A stretch of 64,000 bases of DNA from Xanthobacteraceae bacterium (GCA_022844485.1 JALHLQ010000001.1:1-64000), one strand, 5' to 3'. Positions 1 to 8,797 are shown, counted from the first letter of the stretch. Made by a program: numbers and translations. Notes: generated by a model not told the origin, from the letters alone.

Positions 1-33
1 CTTCTCGGCTAAATCGAAAACAGTAAGGCTCAT
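1..33 (-). CDS. possible 5' end of a gene running off the left edge
   Basis: On the minus strand an ATG at 33 opens a frame of 11 codons (MSLTVFDLAEK) that reaches the window edge without a stop. A GGAG lies about 8 nt upstream, in the reverse complement of 42-45. It would be transcribed divergently from the cas3 fragment. Eleven residues are too few to name a family, so this is only a possible gene start. Confidence 0.2.
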   Translation of the reverse strand, partial: MSLTVFDLAEK

Positions 34-391
34 GGTGGCGGCTCCGAATCAACCCCACCCAGGGAATCAGACTTCCCGCAAGGAGCAAACCGCCGTTAAC
101 CCGAGTTCGGAGCCCTGCGCTTGCCGGTAAAGCGCTTGAGTAATTTCGCCAGTATGTCACACTAAAAAAATCGGTCAACGGTTGTGAATGCACGGACGTT
201 CTCGCGTTTTATTTATTCGCATCTAATGAAGTGCCGGATGCAGAAGTGATCGGCCAGTTGAAAACACTGGCAAGGAATCGGGGAATGGGTTCAGCATGGC
301 GCCATATGAAGATGTTGGGCGTCCCTGATGCAGCGGTGCCAGGAGGTCTGTGCGCGCCTCACTTGCCGATGACAAATCGAGCAAGCTCCGA
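34..391. other. non-coding leader upstream of cas3 fragment
   Basis: About 350 bp with no convincing gene. It is more AT-rich than the rest of the window, for example an A-run at 164-170 and TTTTATTTATT at 207-217. An AGGAGGT at 341-347 sits only 2 nt before a GTG at 350 and 44 nt before the ATG at 392, so neither start has ideal spacing. No CRISPR repeat is visible here. Confidence 0.4.
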
Positions 392-1699
392 ATGAACCGC
401 CCGGTACTTTCATCGACTGATCCGGCGTTGTTCAGGCGGAAGTTCTTCGCGCTCCAAGGCAACGCGCCGTTTCCGTGGCAGGAGCGGCTTTTTCAGCATT
501 TTTGTGGTGGCACGATGCCGCATGCGCTCGATCTGCCCACGGGCCTCGGCAAAACGTCGGTGATGGCGATCTGGCTCCTGGCGCGGTCGCTCTCGGAGGA
601 AAAAGATCGAAATCGCATCCCACGCAGGCTGGTTTACGTCGTTGACCGGCGCGCCGTTGTCGATCAGGCCACCGCCGAGGCGGAAAAGCTCCGCGGCTGG
701 CTCGATCAGGATGAGGCAGTGGCAGACCTGAAGGCGAGACTCGGCGTCCGGCAATCACTGGCGATTTCAACCTTGCGCGGCCAGCACATCGACAATCGCG
801 AATGGCTTGCCAATCCCATTGCGACGGCGATCGTCGTCGGCACTGTGGACATGATCGGCTCACGACTTCTGTTTTCCGGCTACGGCGTGTCCCCGAAAAT
901 GCGGCCCTTTCACGCCGGCCTAGTCGGCGCTGACACGCTCGTGGTGCTTGATGAGGCGCACCTCGTGCCGCCCTTCGAGGCGTTGATCAAGACAATCGCT
1001 CGTGATCCAAAAGGCGAGTTCGCGTCTCGTCCTTGCGACGGCGGCACATCCGTTCCCCCCTTGCGCTTGATGTCGCTGTCGGCGACGGGGCGGGAGGTCG
1101 AGGTCCATGGCGGGGTGATCTTCCGGCTGGCGAAAGAGGATCATGGACATCCAATCGTGCAACAGCGCCTCCGCGCGGCGAAGAGATTGACGCTGAGCGA
1201 AGCCAAGGATGGGAAAGCGCTTATCGAGAAACTAGCCGAGCGTGCATGGGCGCTGGGGACGGAGCCGCGGGCGGCGCGCGTGCTGGTCTATTGCCACAGC
1301 CGCGACGATGGCGCGCTGAAGGTCAAGAAGGCAATCGATGACCGCGCCAAGGCAGAGAGGGTCACGATAGCATCTGATCTTCTGGTCGGCGGCCGACGCC
1401 TACGCGAGCGGGAGGCGCTGTTCAAGTGGCTGGAGACCCACGGATTCGTCGACGAACGCAGAGAGGCGCAAGTTCCGACATTTCTCATTGCCACATCGGC
1501 GGGCGAGGTCGGCGTCGATCTGGACGCTGATCACATTGTTTGCGATCTGGTCGAATGGGAGCGCATGGTGCAACGGCTCGGCCGCGTCAACCGGCGCGGC
1601 GGCGACGATCGCGTTGCGGTGATCGAGGTTGTCGCGGCTCCGCCCGGGAAAGAAAAGAAGGACGGCGAACCATGGCCGGAGCGTTTGAAGCGTCTGCGC
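392..1699 (+). pseudogene. cas3: truncated type I-G (I-U) Cas3 helicase
   Basis: This is the N-terminal, superfamily 2 helicase part of a Cas3 from the type I-G CRISPR subtype, the enzyme that unwinds target DNA after Cascade binding. Counted from the ATG at 392, Walker A PTGLGKT is near residue 49, the DEAH box (VLDEAHL) near 187, motif III LSATGR near 230, and motif VI QRLGRVNRRG near 393. The start VYVVDRRAVVDQA is typical of the subtype. Homology stops near 1699. The open frame continues to 2404 only as antisense of the next gene, so residues beyond about 435 are spurious. The C-terminal part, which carries the HD nuclease in this subtype, is absent. A GTG at 350 is an alternative start. 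No other cas gene is visible, so it is not a working interference gene here. Confidence 0.8.
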
Positions 1700-2830
1700 A
1701 CGGCCCCACGTATAGAGAAAGGCGAGCGGGGTGTCGTCGGTCAGGCCCATGGCGCCGAACACCTGGATCGCTCTGTCGAGCACCCGCGTCTGCAGGCGCG
1801 GCACCACGACCTTGATGCCGGAGACCTCGACCCGCGCCGCTTTGTTGCCGTAGGCGTCCATCATCCAGGCGGCGCGCAGCACATAGAGCCGCGCCTGATC
1901 GATCTCCATCCGGCTTTCGGCGATCCAGTCCTGGATGTTCGCGAAATCGGAAAGATGCCGTCCGAAGGCCTTTCGCTCGAGTGCCCGCGCGCAAATGAGC
2001 TCAAGCGCAAGCTCGCACTGGCCGATGGAGCGCATGCAATGGTGGATGCGGCCGGGTCCGAGACGCGCCTGGGCGAGCTCGAAGCCCTTGCCCTCCTGCC
2101 CCAGCAAGTTGTCCGTCGGCACTCGCACATTGCGGTATACGACCTCGCAATGGCCCTCCGGCGAATGGTGCTGAAGGATGGGCAGATTGCGCACGATCTC
2201 GACGCCCGGCGTATCGAGCGGGACGATCACCATCGAGTGGCGGGCATGCCGATCGGCCTCCGGCCGCACATCGGAGACGCCCATCACGATGACGAAACGA
2301 CAGTTCGGGTGCATCGCGCCCGTCGTGAACCATTTGCGCCCGTTGATGACGTATTCGTCGCCTTCGCGGCGGATCGTCGTCTCGAGATTGGTGGGATCGG
2401 ATGAGGCGACATCCGGCTCGGTGATGCCGATGCCCGAGCGGATTTCGCCATTGAGGAGCGGCGCCAGCCAGCGCTCGCGCTGCCCGGGCGTGGCGAACAT
2501 GTGCAGGATTTCCATGTTGCCGGTATCAGGCGCGCTGCAGTTGAACACCTCGGACGACCAAGGGATGCGCCCCATGATCTCCGCCAGCGGCGCATATTCG
2601 AGATTGGTGAGCCGCGTTCCGGGCTCATCGTCACGCAAGCCGGGCAGAAAAAGATTCCACAAGCCCTCCGCCGCGGCGCGCGCTTTGAGCGGCTCCAGAA
2701 TGTCGAGCGCCACGCGTCCGGCTTCCGCCGCAGCCAACACGGCGCCGTTCTGCGGCAGGACATGGGCATCCATGAAGATTTGTAGCCGGGCCCTGAGGTC
2801 CTCCACTTTGGGTGAATAGGCGAATTCCAT
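1697..2830 (-). pseudogene. acyl-CoA dehydrogenase, C-terminus cut off
   Basis: A flavin-dependent acyl-CoA dehydrogenase that would oxidise an acyl-CoA to the 2-enoyl-CoA and pass electrons to ETF. All three domains are present: the N-terminal helical part (residues about 1-125), the middle beta domain with GIGITEPDVASSDPTN and GRKWFTTGA (about 130-245), and the C-terminal helical domain with AFGRHLSDFANIQ and VFGAMGLTDDTPLA. The start at 2830 has a GGAGG five bases upstream. The protein is normal up to TWGRA (residue 378) and then changes abruptly at about 1697 into antisense of cas3. The last 20-25 residues, normally around LR-ADGPDEVH, are missing. It follows an FAH-family gene on the same strand after 285 bp. 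Confidence 0.8.
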
Positions 2831-3115
2831 GGCTCCTCCGGATGATCAGAGATCGTGCTGAAAAACCGCGCGGCGGCACGGATGTTTATCCAGAGCCGCA
2901 CCGTGATGGCGCTCTCGCACAGCGATGTTGGGGTTCGGCGCGCGCATGGTTCGACCAATCATAGCAAAACTCGCGCCATCGCGCCCGCCGATTTGCACTT
3001 CCGCGGGTGCCCGCCATCGCCGACTGCAATCTTGGCCGGATTGATCGCGCTCATGGAGCATGCGGCCGGGAAAAACCGGATCGTCTGTCGAAGGAGCGTA
3101 GGCTGCCGCTGATTG

Positions 3116-4021
3116 CTATTCCGCCCGCACGCGGTTTTCGATCGCGCCGATTTTTTCGATCTCGCAACGCACGATGTCGCCGGGCTTGAGGAATCGTGGT
3201 GGTTTGAGGAAGAAGGCGACGCCGGCCGGAGAACCGGTGAGGAGGATGTCGCCCGGATAAAGCGTTTGCGACCGGCTTGCGTAGGAGACCAGCGTTTCAA
3301 TGCCGAAGTAGAGATCGCCCGTGTCGCTGTCCTGACGCGTCTCTCTGTTGACCTTGGTGCTCATCTTGAGGGGCTTGCCCCAGGTGAACTCGTCGACCGT
3401 GACAAGCGCGGGGCCAAGCGGGCAGAACGTATCGAAGCTCTTTCCGATGTAGTGGGTGCGGAAGAACGGATTCGCCTCGTGCTCGGCGAGCTGGATGTCG
3501 CGCGCCGAGACTTCGTTGGAAATCGTGAATCCCGCGACGTAGTTCTTCACGTCTTTCTCGCCGATGCGCCGTGCTTTGCGGCCGATCACCACCGCAAGCT
3601 CGACCTCGTAGTCGAGCTTCGTCGTCTCGGGCGGATGGACGATATCGTCATAGGGGCCGCAGATGGAGGAGGTCGCCTTGGCCAGCAGCATTGGCTCACG
3701 CGGCGCAACCGTATTGCCCAAGACGGCGCCGGCCTCCGCGATATGCGTCTTCGTGTTCGCGCCCGCGATGATCAGCGAGCGCGGCGCCGGCACCGGCGCG
3801 CCGAGGCGGACCGGTCCGGGGACCGGAGCCACTTTGGCCCGCGCCGCATGCGCGCGGTCGAGCGCCGCCCGCCAATCCGGCTGCTCGAGGAACAGGCGCA
3901 TGTCGCTCACGGGCCGCTCGACGTCCGCGGCCCTCATGGCCTGCTCGAGATCGATGATCTTCTCGCCGTCGAGGAAGGCGGCGCGCTCGGAGCCGAACGG
4001 GCCATAGCTGATGAGGCGCAT
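3116..4021 (-). CDS. fumarylacetoacetate hydrolase (FAH) family protein
   Basis: A 301-residue FAH-fold enzyme. The family hydrolyses or decarboxylates beta-keto acids and acylpyruvates from aromatic-ring breakdown, using a Mg2+ or Mn2+ ion. The metal-binding pattern is seen: DYEVELAVVIG supplies two Glu, and NEVSARD supplies an Asp about 30 residues later. The C-terminal GDILLTGSPAGVAFF and the PGDIVRCEIE segment are standard for the family. The short N-terminal domain (about residues 1-70) is that of the single-domain FAHD1/HpcE-like group. It lies 36 bp downstream of the TctC-like gene on the same strand, so an imported acid may be its substrate. The exact substrate cannot be read from sequence. 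Confidence 0.85.
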   Translation of the reverse strand: MRLISYGPFGSERAAFLDGEKIIDLEQAMRAADVERPVSDMRLFLEQPDWRAALDRAHAARAKVAPVPGPVRLGAPVPAPRSLIIAGANTKTHIAEAGAVLGNTVAPREPMLLAKATSSICGPYDDIVHPPETTKLDYEVELAVVIGRKARRIGEKDVKNYVAGFTISNEVSARDIQLAEHEANPFFRTHYIGKSFDTFCPLGPALVTVDEFTWGKPLKMSTKVNRETRQDSDTGDLYFGIETLVSYASRSQTLYPGDILLTGSPAGVAFFLKPPRFLKPGDIVRCEIEKIGAIENRVRAE

Positions 4022-4057
4022 GCAAGTGGTCTCGAAAAGTGGATGCCGGTTGTCGCT

Positions 4058-5038
4058 CTAGTTGCCGAGAGAGATGCCGGCCGAGGTGATCACCGTGCGC
4101 CATTTCGCGGTTTCGCTCGCAATGAAGGCGCGAAATTCCTCCGCGCCGGAAGGCGCAGGATCGACGCTGAGATCGGCGAACTTCTGCCGCAGCGCGGGCA
4201 GACCCAGCGCCTTCTGGCAGGCCGCGTTCAGCTTCGCGACGACATCGGTTGGCGTGCCGGTCGGCGCTGCAAGGCCGTTCCACGCCCAGGCCTCGAAATC
4301 GGCGACGCCCGCCTCCGCGATCGTCGGCACATCGGGCGCAGCCGGAAGGCGCTTGTCGGTTCCCGCGCCGAGCCCCTTGAGCGCGCCCGACTTGATGTGC
4401 GTCACGCCGGTTGCCGCGTCGAGGAAGAGGAGGCCGATGCGCCCGCCGAGCAAGTCGTTGAGCGCGTCCGCGCCGCCCTTGTAGGGAATCGCCGTGATTT
4501 GGATGCCGACCCGCTGCTTGAACAGTTCCATCGCAAGATGGATCGGGCTGCCCGGGCCCGGTGCGCCGAAGTCGATCTTTCCCGGCGCTTTCTTCGCCGC
4601 CTCGATCAACTCTTTCACGCTGCCGGCGCTGATCGTCTTCGGGTTCGCCGTGAGGATCAGCGGCACGCGCCCGGTGCGGCACACCGGCGAGAAGTCCTTC
4701 GCGGGATCGTAAGTGAGCTGCGAGCCATAGAGCGTCGGATTGAGCGCGTAGGTGCCCGTATCGCCCATCAACAAGGTGTAGCCGTCCGCCGGGCTGCGCG
4801 CGACCGCGGTTGCGCCGATCATGGTTCCTGCGCCGGGGCGATTTTCGACATAGATCTGCTGGCCGAGGTCCTCCGCCATCCTTTCGGCGACCAGGCGCGC
4901 GACCACGTCGGTCGCGCCGCCGGCGGGATAGGGCACGATGAATCGGATCGGCCTGTTCGGATATTGCTGGCCAAGCGCCGACGGCGCCGCCACAGCAAGA
5001 ACCAAGACGGCGAGCCATAAACGGAGAATGCTGCGCAT
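4058..5038 (-). CDS. Bug/TctC-family periplasmic binding protein
   Basis: A 326-residue solute-binding protein of the tripartite tricarboxylate (Bug) family, which binds small carboxylates in the periplasm. The start at 5038 (MRSILRLW) has GGGAGGA five bases upstream; the frame is open 10 codons further but without a ribosome site. Residues 1-23 form a signal peptide ending ALG-Q. YPNRPIRFIVPYPAGGATD is the family signature just after cleavage, followed by the VENRPGAGTMIGA loop. No TctA/TctB membrane genes are adjacent, as is common for orphan Bug proteins. It is cotranscribed with the FAH gene and divergent from the IclR regulator. Confidence 0.9.
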   Translation of the reverse strand: MRSILRLWLAVLVLAVAAPSALGQQYPNRPIRFIVPYPAGGATDVVARLVAERMAEDLGQQIYVENRPGAGTMIGATAVARSPADGYTLLMGDTGTYALNPTLYGSQLTYDPAKDFSPVCRTGRVPLILTANPKTISAGSVKELIEAAKKAPGKIDFGAPGPGSPIHLAMELFKQRVGIQITAIPYKGGADALNDLLGGRIGLLFLDAATGVTHIKSGALKGLGAGTDKRLPAAPDVPTIAEAGVADFEAWAWNGLAAPTGTPTDVVAKLNAACQKALGLPALRQKFADLSVDPAPSGAEEFRAFIASETAKWRTVITSAGISLGN

Positions 5039-5158
5039 GATGTCCTCCCAGCTGGGTCCGGCCGGCATTTTTCGGGCCTGATCGGCCTTCGCCGCGCGGC
5101 GGCTTCACCAGTGCTCGATTGCAACCCGAAGCAGGCCAAGCTATCAACCGGCTGGACA

Positions 5159-5181
5159 CGGACTGTCCGGCTGGCGGACAC
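5159..5181. promoter_or_regulatory. candidate operator in front of the IclR gene
   Basis: CGGAC-T-GTCCG is a perfect 5-1-5 inverted repeat at 5159-5169. GGACAC occurs twice in direct orientation at 5154-5159 and 5176-5181, the second ending at the ATG. Position in the 143-bp divergent region suggests autoregulation or control of the TctC gene. It is short and could be chance in GC-rich DNA. Confidence 0.25.
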
Positions 5182-5985
5182 ATGGGCAAGGCGGCGCAGA
5201 ACGCCCGAAAAGACAGGGAGGCGGAGCCGGCCGCCATGCGCGGGGTCACGCGGACGCTTGCCGTCGTCCGCGCACTCAACGCGAACAACGGGGCGCGCGT
5301 CAGCGAGCTTGCGCGGCTGACGCGAATCCCTCGCCCCTCCCTCTACCGCATCCTGGATGCGCTCTGCTCTCTTGGCTATCTTCGTCGAAGCGATGAGGAA
5401 CGGTACGAACTCACGCTTCTGGTGCGCACGCTCAGCGACGGCTTCAGCGACGAGCCTTGGGTACGCGCGATCGCGCAACCGGTCATGGAGGAATTGCAGC
5501 ACGAGATCGTGTGGCCGACTGACTTGGCCACGTTCCACGGCAACGCGATGTATTTGCGTGCGACCACGCGGCGGCACAGTCCGCTGACCATCGATGCGGC
5601 GACTGTCGGCTTGCGTCTGCCGATGCTGCAGTCGGCCACCGGGCGCGCTTATCTGGCCTTCTGTACCGACTCCGAGCGCGAGGCGATCATTGCGAATCTG
5701 CGCCGATCAAAGGAGCCGGAAGACCGGCGCGCCCGCGACGCCGGTCATGTCCGTGACCTCGTCGCCATGACGCGCAAGAAGGGGTACGGCGAACGACATC
5801 GCCAGATCTTCGATAAGACCGGCGCGATCGCGGTGCCGATCCGGCGCGGAGCGCAGGTTCTCGCGTGCCTTAACATCTCCTTCATCGCCTCGGCGCTTTC
5901 GCCGCGCGAAGCCGCGTCACGCTATCTTGGCCAACTGCAAGATGCCGCGAGGCTTATTGAAGGACGGCTTGCCGCTCAGGCGTAA
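5182..5985 (+). CDS. IclR-family transcriptional regulator
   Basis: A 267-residue IclR-type regulator: winged HTH then a ligand-binding GAF-like domain. The HTH spans about residues 20-80 (GVTRTLAVVRALN, RLTRIPRPSLYRILDALCSLGYL). The effector domain follows, with MLQSATGRAYLAF and GAIAVPIRRGAQVLACLNISF characteristic of the family. The ATG at 5182 is preferred to an upstream in-frame ATG at 5119 because the family fold begins soon after it. It is divergent from the TctC/FAH genes, which it probably controls in response to the imported acid or its breakdown product. That target is inferred from position only. Confidence 0.88.
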   Translation: MGKAAQNARKDREAEPAAMRGVTRTLAVVRALNANNGARVSELARLTRIPRPSLYRILDALCSLGYLRRSDEERYELTLLVRTLSDGFSDEPWVRAIAQPVMEELQHEIVWPTDLATFHGNAMYLRATTRRHSPLTIDAATVGLRLPMLQSATGRAYLAFCTDSEREAIIANLRRSKEPEDRRARDAGHVRDLVAMTRKKGYGERHRQIFDKTGAIAVPIRRGAQVLACLNISFIASALSPREAASRYLGQLQDAARLIEGRLAAQA

Positions 5986-6269
5986 CGGACGATCGCCGAA
6001 ACAAGCGTCAAGGGGACCGTGGGAGTCCACTTACTCCACCCATGCGCGACGCTCCAGGCGACCCCGATTGCCCGCCCATCCACCTCGGCAATCAGGAACT
6101 CGCGCCACGGGACCGAGCGCGGCAATTCCGTTTCCCATTCGAACGGGCCGTCGGTGCCGCTGGCTGCGATGACATGCGGTTTCGCGTCCCATGACCGGAG
6201 CAGGGGAAGGTTTGCGGGCGTCGCCGGGCGGAGCTTGACGGCGTTCGTCAGGACACGCCCGCTCGTCAA
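5976..6269 (-). pseudogene. truncated GNAT acetyltransferase (AAC(6')-like N-terminus)
   Basis: The frame carries the N-terminal third of an aminoglycoside 6'-acetyltransferase-like GNAT protein: KLRPATPANLPLLRSWDAKP, then WETELPRSVPWREFLIAEVDGRAIG. The recognisable part is 6063-6239. After GRAIG the sequence becomes unlike the family, and the acetyl-CoA-binding motif A (Q/RxxGxG/A) is missing; a complete member is about 150-190 residues. A TTG at 6269 overlaps the stop of the BNR gene (TTGA), so it may be translated by coupling as a 97-residue protein. It is convergent with the IclR gene and overlaps its last 10 bases. Truncation by deletion is the simplest reading. Confidence 0.55.
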
Positions 6270-7369
6270 TTCACGAACTGCACAGCATAGACGGGCGGCA
6301 GCGTGTGCGTGACGCAGGTCCAGCTGTCGCCCTGATCCTCGCTGACCCAAAGCCCGCCGGTCGTCGAGCCGAACGCAAGGCGCTCGCCGGTGCGATCGAT
6401 CGCAAGCGCGTGCCGATAGACGACGTCATAGGCGTGATCTTGCGGCAGGCCACGGGTCAACACGTCAAAAGTCTGTCCGCCGTCCCGTGTGCGGGTCACG
6501 ACCAGCTTCCCGCCGACGGGAATGCGTTTTTCGTCTTTGATCTCCGGGACGAACCATGCCGTATCGGGATGGCGCGGATGCACAACGACCGCAAAGCCGA
6601 ACGCCGAAGGCTCGACCTTCGTGATTTCGGCAAACCTGCGCCCCTCGTCCGACGAGACGAAGATGCCATTGTGATGCTGCACCCACATGCGCTCGGGCGC
6701 GGCACGGCACTGGACGAGACAATGCACATCCTGCGCGATCGGGTCGTGCGTCAGCTCTGGCGGCACGTGCTCGGCCCGCATGCCCTCGCCGCGCTGGACC
6801 CATGTCGCGCCCGAATCCTCGGTGTGCCAGAGGCCGCCGGTCGAGACGGCGATGCAGATCCGCTTCGAATCGCGCGGATCGACCAGGATGGAATGAATGC
6901 CGGGGAGATCCGCCCCGCCGCCCATCCATTGCTTGCGCTTGGGATGATCCCACAGCGCCCGCACCATCTCCCAACTCTCACCGCGGTTGTTGCTCTTGAA
7001 GAGTCCGCCCGGCAGCGTGCCGCACCACAAGACGCCGGGCTCGTCCGCGCCGCCGGCCTGCAGCGCCCAGATCTTTGCCGTGCTCCAGGCGAGCGGACGG
7101 CCCCACATGTCATTCTCCTCCAGGCCCTCGGGCTTCGGCGGATAGACCGGCGCGGCGATCTCTTCCCATCCCGCAGGCGTCGAGCGATGCAGCTTGACGC
7201 CGAAATGACCGTGATCGAGCGCGGCGTAAGTGACGCCGTCGCGCGGATCGGTCAGCGTCAGGGTGACATTGTCGCCCAGGAAATCGACGCGGTCGATACT
7301 CCAACGCTTCTTGCTTCGCGTGACGCTGAACAAGCCCTTTCGCGTCGAGACATAAAGCGCGTCACTCAT
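6266..7369 (-). CDS. BNR/Asp-box repeat beta-propeller protein
   Basis: A 367-residue protein of the sialidase-like or WD40/YVTN/BNR-repeat group. Five Asp-boxes of the form S/T-x-D/N-x-G-x-T/S-W/F are visible: SNNRGESW, TEDSGATW, SSDEGRRF, TRDGGQTF and SEDQGDSW, spaced as in a beta-propeller. There is no signal peptide, so it is probably cytoplasmic. The second ATG (7369) is preferred because GGAGG lies 6 nt upstream; the first ATG at 7375 abuts that GGAGG. Its start region lies next to the stop of the MoaD-like gene (7372-7374), so the two are translationally linked. Similar BNR-MoaD gene pairs are known to me from other proteobacteria, but I know of no established function. Confidence 0.8.
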   Translation of the reverse strand: MSDALYVSTRKGLFSVTRSKKRWSIDRVDFLGDNVTLTLTDPRDGVTYAALDHGHFGVKLHRSTPAGWEEIAAPVYPPKPEGLEENDMWGRPLAWSTAKIWALQAGGADEPGVLWCGTLPGGLFKSNNRGESWEMVRALWDHPKRKQWMGGGADLPGIHSILVDPRDSKRICIAVSTGGLWHTEDSGATWVQRGEGMRAEHVPPELTHDPIAQDVHCLVQCRAAPERMWVQHHNGIFVSSDEGRRFAEITKVEPSAFGFAVVVHPRHPDTAWFVPEIKDEKRIPVGGKLVVTRTRDGGQTFDVLTRGLPQDHAYDVVYRHALAIDRTGERLAFGSTTGGLWVSEDQGDSWTCVTHTLPPVYAVQFVN

Positions 7370-7371
7370 CG

Positions 7372-7641
7372 TCATCCTCCGGATAGAGCCTGGAAAACGT
7401 AGACCACGCTGTTCTCGGCGACGGGATCGGAGAGCCGCACGCGATCGCGTGCCATCGATCCATCGACGAAAACGGTCATGTGCCGCCGCAGCGCCGCCTG
7501 GTCGTCGAGCACATAGCTGCGGGCCTGCGGATTGGCCGTGAACACGTTGGCCAGAACCTCGCCCACCGTGCGTCCGGGCGCTTCGGCGTCCGGGCACAAG
7601 ACGTGACGCTGGATGTTCGGCGTGAAGACGACTTTGGCCAT
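7372..7641 (-). CDS. MoaD/ThiS-family small sulfur-carrier-like protein
   Basis: An 89-residue beta-grasp (ubiquitin-like) protein ending exactly in Gly-Gly (QALSGG), the tail that in MoaD and ThiS is adenylated and turned into a thiocarboxylate. TVGEVLANVF and RRHMTVFVDG-MARD...LSDPVAENSVVYVFQAL match the MoaD-like pattern. The start at 7641 (MAKVVFTP) begins at the first beta strand. An open frame extends further upstream to 7800 but only as a shadow of the VOC gene. No E1-like activating enzyme (MoeB/ThiF) or molybdopterin synthase large subunit is nearby. Its partner is most likely the adjoining BNR protein, a context inference. Confidence 0.8.
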   Translation of the reverse strand: MAKVVFTPNIQRHVLCPDAEAPGRTVGEVLANVFTANPQARSYVLDDQAALRRHMTVFVDGSMARDRVRLSDPVAENSVVYVFQALSGG

Positions 7642-7699
7642 CGGCAACCCCGGTTCGGCGGGCGCGGCGTGTTCGAGACGGCCCCCGAGCGGATCGATC

Positions 7700-8104
7700 T
7701 TAAACCACGACCATCCACGAGACGCCGAATTTGTCGACGACCATGCCGAAACGCGGCGAGAAGAAGGTCTTGCCGATTGGCATCTCCACTCGGCCGCCAT
7801 CGCTGAGCGCGTTGAACAGCGTGTCGGCTTCGGCCTCGTTCTGGGCGGCGATCGAGAGCGTCACGCCCTTGAATTCCGGATTGCCCCTGCTGGCGCCATC
7901 CGAGGCCATCACTTCGGTCTCGCCGATGCGGAAGCTCGAATGCATGATCTTATTCTCCGAACCCGGCGCCAGCATGCCGGGCGGCGGCGGGTCGGGTGCT
8001 TCCTTGAAACGCATCAGCATCAGCACGGCGCCGAGCGCCTTCTTGTAGAAGGCGAGCGCCTCCTCGCAGCGGTCGTCGAAAAAAAGATAGGGCTGCACGT
8101 GCAT
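7700..8104 (-). CDS. VOC-family (PhnB-like glyoxalase fold) protein
   Basis: A 134-residue vicinal-oxygen-chelate protein resembling PhnB. It begins MHVQPYLFFDDRCEEALAFY, the usual first beta-alpha unit, and ends DKFGVSWMVVV, the standard C-terminal strand. The segment KIMHSSFRIGETEVMASDG is also typical. A GAGGGAGAAAG sits before the ATG at 8104. It follows the second VOC gene on the same strand after 119 bp. Members bind small molecules or act as lyases or isomerases; the substrate is not predictable. Confidence 0.85.
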   Translation of the reverse strand: MHVQPYLFFDDRCEEALAFYKKALGAVLMLMRFKEAPDPPPPGMLAPGSENKIMHSSFRIGETEVMASDGASRGNPEFKGVTLSIAAQNEAEADTLFNALSDGGRVEMPIGKTFFSPRFGMVVDKFGVSWMVVV

Positions 8105-8223
8105 GGCTTTCTCCCTCGGTTCGTCGGTTCAGAGGAGCGCGCGGTCACATTGCGAACAGGACGTCGAAGCCACCCTAGAACATGCGCATGGCCAGTCTGC
8201 TCCTTCGATATCGTGCCCGCGCA

Positions 8224-8712
8224 TCAACGTCCCGCCGCTGCCGCCTCCAGTGCGGCGATGTCCAATTTGTCCATTGTCATCATGGCCTGCATGACACGCT
8301 TGCCTTTCTCGGGATCGGGATCGGACAAGAACGTCAGCAAGCGCTTCGGCACGATCTGCCAGGACAATCCATATTTGTCTTTCAGCCAGCCGCACTGGAC
8401 CGGCTTGCCGCCGTCAGCCGTCAGAGCCGACCAGAGCCGGTCGACCTCCTTCTGATCCTCGCAGCTGACGGAGAGCGAGATGGCATCGTTGAACCGATCG
8501 TGCGGACCGCCGTTCAGCGCTTGATACCCTTGCCCAAAGAGCGTGAATTCGACCAACAGGACCGCACCCGCCTTTGGGCCCGGCGTATCGGTCCTCGCCC
8601 TGTGGACGGCGGTGATCGACGAGTTGGGAAAGACCGAGGTGTAGAACCCGGCAGCCTCCAGCGCCTGGTCCTCGAACCAAAGACAGGGGGTGATCCTTTG
8701 ATCGGCAGCCAT
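8224..8712 (-). CDS. VOC-family protein, 3-demethylubiquinone methyltransferase-like domain
   Basis: A 162-residue VOC protein of the PhnB/3-dmu-9_3-mt domain type. RITPCLWFEDQALEAAGFY is the first unit. ALNGGPHDRFNDAISLSVSC and QCGWLKDKYGLSWQIVP mark the second half. The start at 8712 (MAADQ) has GGAG eight bases upstream; the frame is open for 19 more codons without homology. It lies 85 bp downstream of the ECF sigma gene. VOC genes of this type are frequent neighbours of ECF42/YCII genes. Despite the domain name these proteins are not true methyltransferases. Function is unknown. Confidence 0.85.
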   Translation of the reverse strand: MAADQRITPCLWFEDQALEAAGFYTSVFPNSSITAVHRARTDTPGPKAGAVLLVEFTLFGQGYQALNGGPHDRFNDAISLSVSCEDQKEVDRLWSALTADGGKPVQCGWLKDKYGLSWQIVPKRLLTFLSDPDPEKGKRVMQAMMTMDKLDIAALEAAAAGR

Positions 8713-8797
8713 TTCATGCGCTCCTGCAACGCGTCCACCGTGGTGTCGGGCCAAGGACGTTCGGCCCAAGCCGGGTCCGACAGGCGGCCGAAAAAAT

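Noticed and set aside
1..400. CRISPR array next to the cas3 fragment
   Set aside because: No regularly spaced repeats are present in this stretch.
1400..1696. C-terminal 98 residues of the acyl-CoA dehydrogenase frame
   Set aside because: This stretch is antisense of cas3 and shows no acyl-CoA dehydrogenase features.
350..2404. A single 684-residue plus-strand protein
   Set aside because: Only the first ~450 codons are Cas3. The rest is antisense of an acyl-CoA dehydrogenase, so the open frame is a junction artefact.
3113..5020. Long plus-strand open frame opposite the FAH and TctC genes (635 codons)
   Set aside because: It is rich in Arg, Asp and His with no motif, typical of the antisense frame of GC-rich genes.
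8713..8797. Possible gene fragment reading FFGRLSDPAWAERPWP between the sigma factor and VOC genes
   Set aside because: The frame looks protein-like but starts at the sigma gene stop and runs into the VOC gene out of frame. No family could be named.
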